Source: Spirochaetales bacterium
GTDB lineage: Bacteria > Spirochaetota > Spirochaetia > DSM-27196 > SLST01
Length of the DNA stretch: 8,060 bases
Direction of reading: 5' to 3'
NCBI GenBank assembly: GCA_030642995.1
Contig: DAOWMR010000116.1
Coordinates: 1-8,060 of the forward strand
The number at the start of each line of letters is the position of its first letter. Position 1 is the stretch's first letter. Below the pieces are notes generated by a model that was not told where the DNA came from, made no database searches, and was given only the letters and a program-made list of their open reading frames with translations. The position numbers and the translations under genes were made by a program. Positions 5,202 to 8,060 of the stretch are shown piece by piece.

Positions 5202-6791
5202 ATGCACCACTGCGCATACTCCCATGAGTTTGACATTCTCCCGACCGAGATTCGAGAGGTCCTCGAGAGTGAATCCTACACCGCGTTCATCGGCCAACCG
5301 GCAGATGCCGCCACGAACCCGTCGGGGGCAACCGGCGCTGTCGCCTCCGTCCCCCGACCGCTTGCCGATACGGCGCGGCGTCTCATTGCAACCGCATCGT
5401 TCTCGTCGTACACCCGCGATAATCACGCTCTCTCCGAGCGCGTCGCACACGAGGCGGTGAGCTGGTGTAATCTCCAGTGGGCACGCCTGGAAAACGAGGA
5501 CCCGCTGCAGGCTGAAGACGCGGATCTCCAGATACTCGAAACATCACAGACTCTCGCCGAGGCCCGCGAACGGATGCCCCCGAACCATCGCGCAGAATTG
5601 TCGTCTTTTGCCGAAACGGTTCTCGCAGCGTCGGCGTCGGACCCCGGGCCGGGTTCGGACGTTGAAATGAGCGGCCCTGGGCCACAAATTGAGGTGCGGG
5701 CCAGGATTGCCGTCGTGACCGAGAAGTGGCGAGCCGCGATAGAGGCGGAGCGGGAACGTTTCCAGACGCGGGAACTCGGACGTGCTCTCGGGTCATTTGT
5801 GCGTGAACTCGGTTCAGTCCTCCCACTGCTGACCCGGGCACAGTCCGTGGTGAGCGACCTTTTCGGAGACGAAGATGCGTTGTGGGATCTCAGCCGGGGG
5901 GAATGGCTGGAAACGAACTGGGACGCCCTCGGGACGCAGGCTGAACTGCTGAAGGATCTCCCGGAGCTGGACCGACTGGCTGAGATCCTGGGCCGGAGCC
6001 GGGTCGCAACGGAACTGCGGACATCAATGCATGTGGTCCGGGAAGTGACCTTCAGGCCAATTGGTCTGGGGAAGTCGGAGGTGACCGGTGTGAACTTCGG
6101 CGACGATCTCACCAGTCTGCTCCCGTCGGAGGTGGCGCTCCTCGCAGACCCGAACACGGAGGATCTTTTCTACGCAAAGCTTGCCCACAAGGAGTTGCTC
6201 CAGCTGGACTACCGGCGGGAACGCATTGTGGAGCACACGGAACATCGATTGGTACCGAAGACTGAGGAGGCGGTCGTACCGCGGGGGCCTGTTATCGTGT
6301 GCGTGGACACGAGCGGGTCCATGCTGGACGAGCCCGAGCAGATTGCCAAGGCGATGACCCTCGCCCTCGCACGACGCCTCCTGATCGACCGGCGTGATCT
6401 CCACATCATTGCATTCTCCACCTCCGTTCGTACTCTCACACTGAGCGCGACAGCAATCGATCTGCCTGCCCTCTGTGATTTCCTCGGTGGAAGCTTTCAC
6501 GGCGGAACGGATCTGCGGCCTGCGCTTGCCGAAGCGCTCACCATGCTCCAGGCCGAGTCGTTCGAACACGCCGATGTTCTGGTCATCTCGGACTTCAAGA
6601 TCCCCAAGATTGCGGACCGGTTCATCGATCAGATCAAGGAGCAACAGCGACGCGGCTCGCTCTTTCACAGCCTCACCATAGCACGCTCCCCGGTACACGA
6701 TCCGCTGCACATCTTCGACAACTCGTGGCTCTTCGATGTTACCGACGGCGCCCGGGGAATCAGACCGGACACGTTGCGTTTCCTCGGTTAG
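5202..6791 (+). CDS. viaA: ViaA, VWA-domain partner of RavA
   Basis: This is 529 residues from the ATG at 5202, which lies 2 bp after the ravA TAG and has no separate ribosome site, so translation is probably coupled to ravA. The C-terminal von Willebrand A domain starts near 360 (RGPVIVCVDTSGSM). It carries a complete MIDAS metal site: D369-T-S-G-S373, T436 in GGTD and D464 in VISDF. The middle region matches E. coli ViaA (LWDLSRGEW near 227-235; LPELDRLAEILGRSR near 253-267; LLPSEVALL near 306-314). The N-terminal 200 residues are mostly helical and contain two Gly/Pro/Ala/Ser-rich stretches (about 33-52 and 143-163) that look like flexible linkers. They help explain why it is longer than the E. 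coli protein (483 residues). ViaA is a cytosolic or membrane-associated cofactor that stimulates RavA ATPase activity. The pairing and order are the same as in E. coli. Confidence 0.92.
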   Translation: MHHCAYSHEFDILPTEIREVLESESYTAFIGQPADAATNPSGATGAVASVPRPLADTARRLIATASFSSYTRDNHALSERVAHEAVSWCNLQWARLENEDPLQAEDADLQILETSQTLAEARERMPPNHRAELSSFAETVLAASASDPGPGSDVEMSGPGPQIEVRARIAVVTEKWRAAIEAERERFQTRELGRALGSFVRELGSVLPLLTRAQSVVSDLFGDEDALWDLSRGEWLETNWDALGTQAELLKDLPELDRLAEILGRSRVATELRTSMHVVREVTFRPIGLGKSEVTGVNFGDDLTSLLPSEVALLADPNTEDLFYAKLAHKELLQLDYRRERIVEHTEHRLVPKTEEAVVPRGPVIVCVDTSGSMLDEPEQIAKAMTLALARRLLIDRRDLHIIAFSTSVRTLTLSATAIDLPALCDFLGGSFHGGTDLRPALAEALTMLQAESFEHADVLVISDFKIPKIADRFIDQIKEQQRRGSLFHSLTIARSPVHDPLHIFDNSWLFDVTDGARGIRPDTLRFLG

Positions 6792-6800
6792 TATGTCCGC

Positions 6801-8060
6801 ATGAACAAGAAAACCGGGTTCGCCGCCTACACAACCACAACGTTCCTGATTGGTCTTGGCTTTTTCACCATGGGCCTCATGGACCCGCTCTACGACACGT
6901 ACGTGCCGGTTTTCCTCGCCGACTACCTGGAGTCCAAGGCGCTGATAGGGTCCATCATGACCCTGGACAACGTGTTTGCGCTCTTCCTCATCCCGGTGTT
7001 TTCCGCCCTCTCGGATCGCACACGGACCCGGATCGGGCGCCGCATGCCCTACATCATCGTAACGCTCCCGATGTCCGCGCTCCTGTTCGCGACCATTCCA
7101 TTCTCGGCAGCCAAAACGTTATGGGCACTGATCATCGTCCTGTTCGTACTCAACATGGCCAAGCAAGCTGCGAGGGGACCGGTTGTCGCGCTCATGCCGG
7201 ACATCATTCCGGGCAAGTATCGATCTGAAGCCAACGGCGTCATCAACACCATGGGCGGGGTAGCGGCAATTGTCGGTACGATCGTCCTGAGTCCGTTGAT
7301 GGATGTTTCCATTGTGCTCCCGCTCATCGGCGACACGCAACGAAAACTCCCCTTCCTCATTGCAGGTTTGCTGGTCCTGATAGCAACGCTGCTCCTGTTC
7401 CTGTTTGTGAAGGAAAGGGGTCGCTCTCAGAAATCCGGCGACGAGAATGAACCGCTCTTCGCTTCCCTGAAACTGGTGTTCGGATCCAGGGACCGGAGCG
7501 CCATGTGGATCCTGATCAGCATCTTCCTGTGGTTTCTCGGCTACCAGGGACTGCTGCCGTTCGTCGGACTCTACACCCGCGACGTTCTTGGCACGTCTGA
7601 AGGTATCGCAGGACTCTCTGCCGGTATGGTTGCCGTGGCGTATGCGGTGTTTGCCATTCCGTCCGGAATTGTGGCACACAAGATTGGACGAAAGAAAACA
7701 ATACGGCTGGCTCTGGCTGTGGTGGCGGCCCTCACGGTCATGATCTCCTTCCACCAGCCGGTGGTAGCGGCGCTCGGGCTTTCTCAACAGATTGGGCTCT
7801 TCACCTTCTGGGCATTGCTGTTCATCTTCGGGATCTTCTGGGTCGCCATCATCACGAACAGCTTCCCCATGCTCTGGCAAATGGCCTCCTTCTCCAACAT
7901 GGGCATCTACACAGGCCTCTACTATTTCTTCTCGCAGGGCGCCGCGATCCTCGCTCCACCAATCACCGGGGCGCTGATTGATCTTGCCGGCTACCGGGCA
8001 ATCTTCGTCTATTGTGCGGTGATGATGTTCGCAGCCTTCCTGATCATGGGTCGGGTGTCC
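6801..8060 (+). CDS. MFS transporter, SLC45/GPH-like sugar symporter type (3' end outside window)
   Basis: The frame is open from the ATG at 6801 to the window edge, 420 residues with no stop. It is a polytopic membrane protein of about 11-12 hydrophobic segments. SDRTRTRIGRR (71-81) is the MFS loop 2-3 motif in the form seen in SLC45 and GPH-type sugar carriers. ARGPVVALMPDIIPGKYRS (124-142) and GIYTGLYYF...ILAPPITGALID (368-394) are also hallmarks of that group. GRKK (296-299) marks the equivalent loop of the second half. The substrate is probably a mono- or disaccharide moved with a cation, but this is family inference. The length suggests only the last segment or tail is missing. It starts 9 bp after the viaA stop on the same strand, so an operon with ravA-viaA is likely. 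No Shine-Dalgarno site is visible; TAGTAT (6789-6794) overlaps the viaA stop and could act as a -10 box. An ATG at 6793 is out of frame. Confidence 0.9.
   Translation, partial: MNKKTGFAAYTTTTFLIGLGFFTMGLMDPLYDTYVPVFLADYLESKALIGSIMTLDNVFALFLIPVFSALSDRTRTRIGRRMPYIIVTLPMSALLFATIPFSAAKTLWALIIVLFVLNMAKQAARGPVVALMPDIIPGKYRSEANGVINTMGGVAAIVGTIVLSPLMDVSIVLPLIGDTQRKLPFLIAGLLVLIATLLLFLFVKERGRSQKSGDENEPLFASLKLVFGSRDRSAMWILISIFLWFLGYQGLLPFVGLYTRDVLGTSEGIAGLSAGMVAVAYAVFAIPSGIVAHKIGRKKTIRLALAVVAALTVMISFHQPVVAALGLSQQIGLFTFWALLFIFGIFWVAIITNSFPMLWQMASFSNMGIYTGLYYFFSQGAAILAPPITGALIDLAGYRAIFVYCAVMMFAAFLIMGRVS

Noticed and set aside
6024..6710. A 228-codon open frame on the - strand
   Set aside because: It is antisense to the VWA domain of viaA, whose motifs are all intact; no recognisable domain in the antisense frame.
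7119..7880. A 253-codon open frame on the - strand, rich in His, Arg, Glu and Gln
   Set aside because: It is antisense to the MFS transporter; the strongly charged composition is what hydrophobic coding sequence gives when read backwards.

Overview
The window looks like bacterial chromosome that is visibly GC-rich (roughly 60% by eye). It has short intergenic gaps, G/C-biased third codon positions and no insertion sequence, phage gene or CRISPR array. The gene content fits a Gram-negative-type bacterium outside the Enterobacteriaceae: a RavA/ViaA pair, a KamA/EpmB-type radical SAM enzyme, an SLC45/GPH-like sugar transporter and a secreted protein built from PPC-like modules. I lean weakly to Spirochaetota because this type of MFS transporter and KamA enzymes occur there. 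That is a recollection of family distribution and is not proven by the sequence.

Layout. Positions 2-1024 (+) are the C-terminal 340 residues of a modular, probably exported protein, closed by a good intrinsic terminator (1074-1109). A tRNA-Cys(GCA) follows at 1164-1236. After it comes about 160 bp with several perfect inverted repeats and no convincing gene (1237-1399). Three genes then run leftwards (-): a KamA-family radical SAM aminomutase (3541-2477), an ADP-ribose-pyrophosphatase-like Nudix hydrolase (2420-1803) and a small cupin (1762-1400). A 92-bp divergent intergenic region separates kamA-like from a rightward cluster: ravA (3634-5199), viaA (5202-6791, 2 bp after ravA) and an MFS transporter (6801 to the window end, 9 bp after viaA, 3' end missing).

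How the genes may work together. RavA (MoxR-group AAA+ ATPase) and ViaA (VWA/MIDAS partner) are a known chaperone-like pair; in E. coli they are linked to respiratory complexes and to the lysine decarboxylase LdcI. Here the pair is tightly followed by a sugar-type transporter and faces a lysine-aminomutase-family gene, a neighbourhood unlike that of E. coli. Any functional tie between these genes is inference. The Nudix and cupin genes probably share transcripts with the kamA-like gene, but nothing in the sequence names a common pathway.

I see no clearly new defence or mobile system. The items most worth a second look are the ravA-viaA-transporter arrangement with an unconserved RavA C-terminal region, the structured stretch after tRNA-Cys, the alternative hairpins at the kamA-Nudix junction, and the repeated pattern of missing Shine-Dalgarno sites with a -10-like hexamer just before the start codon.
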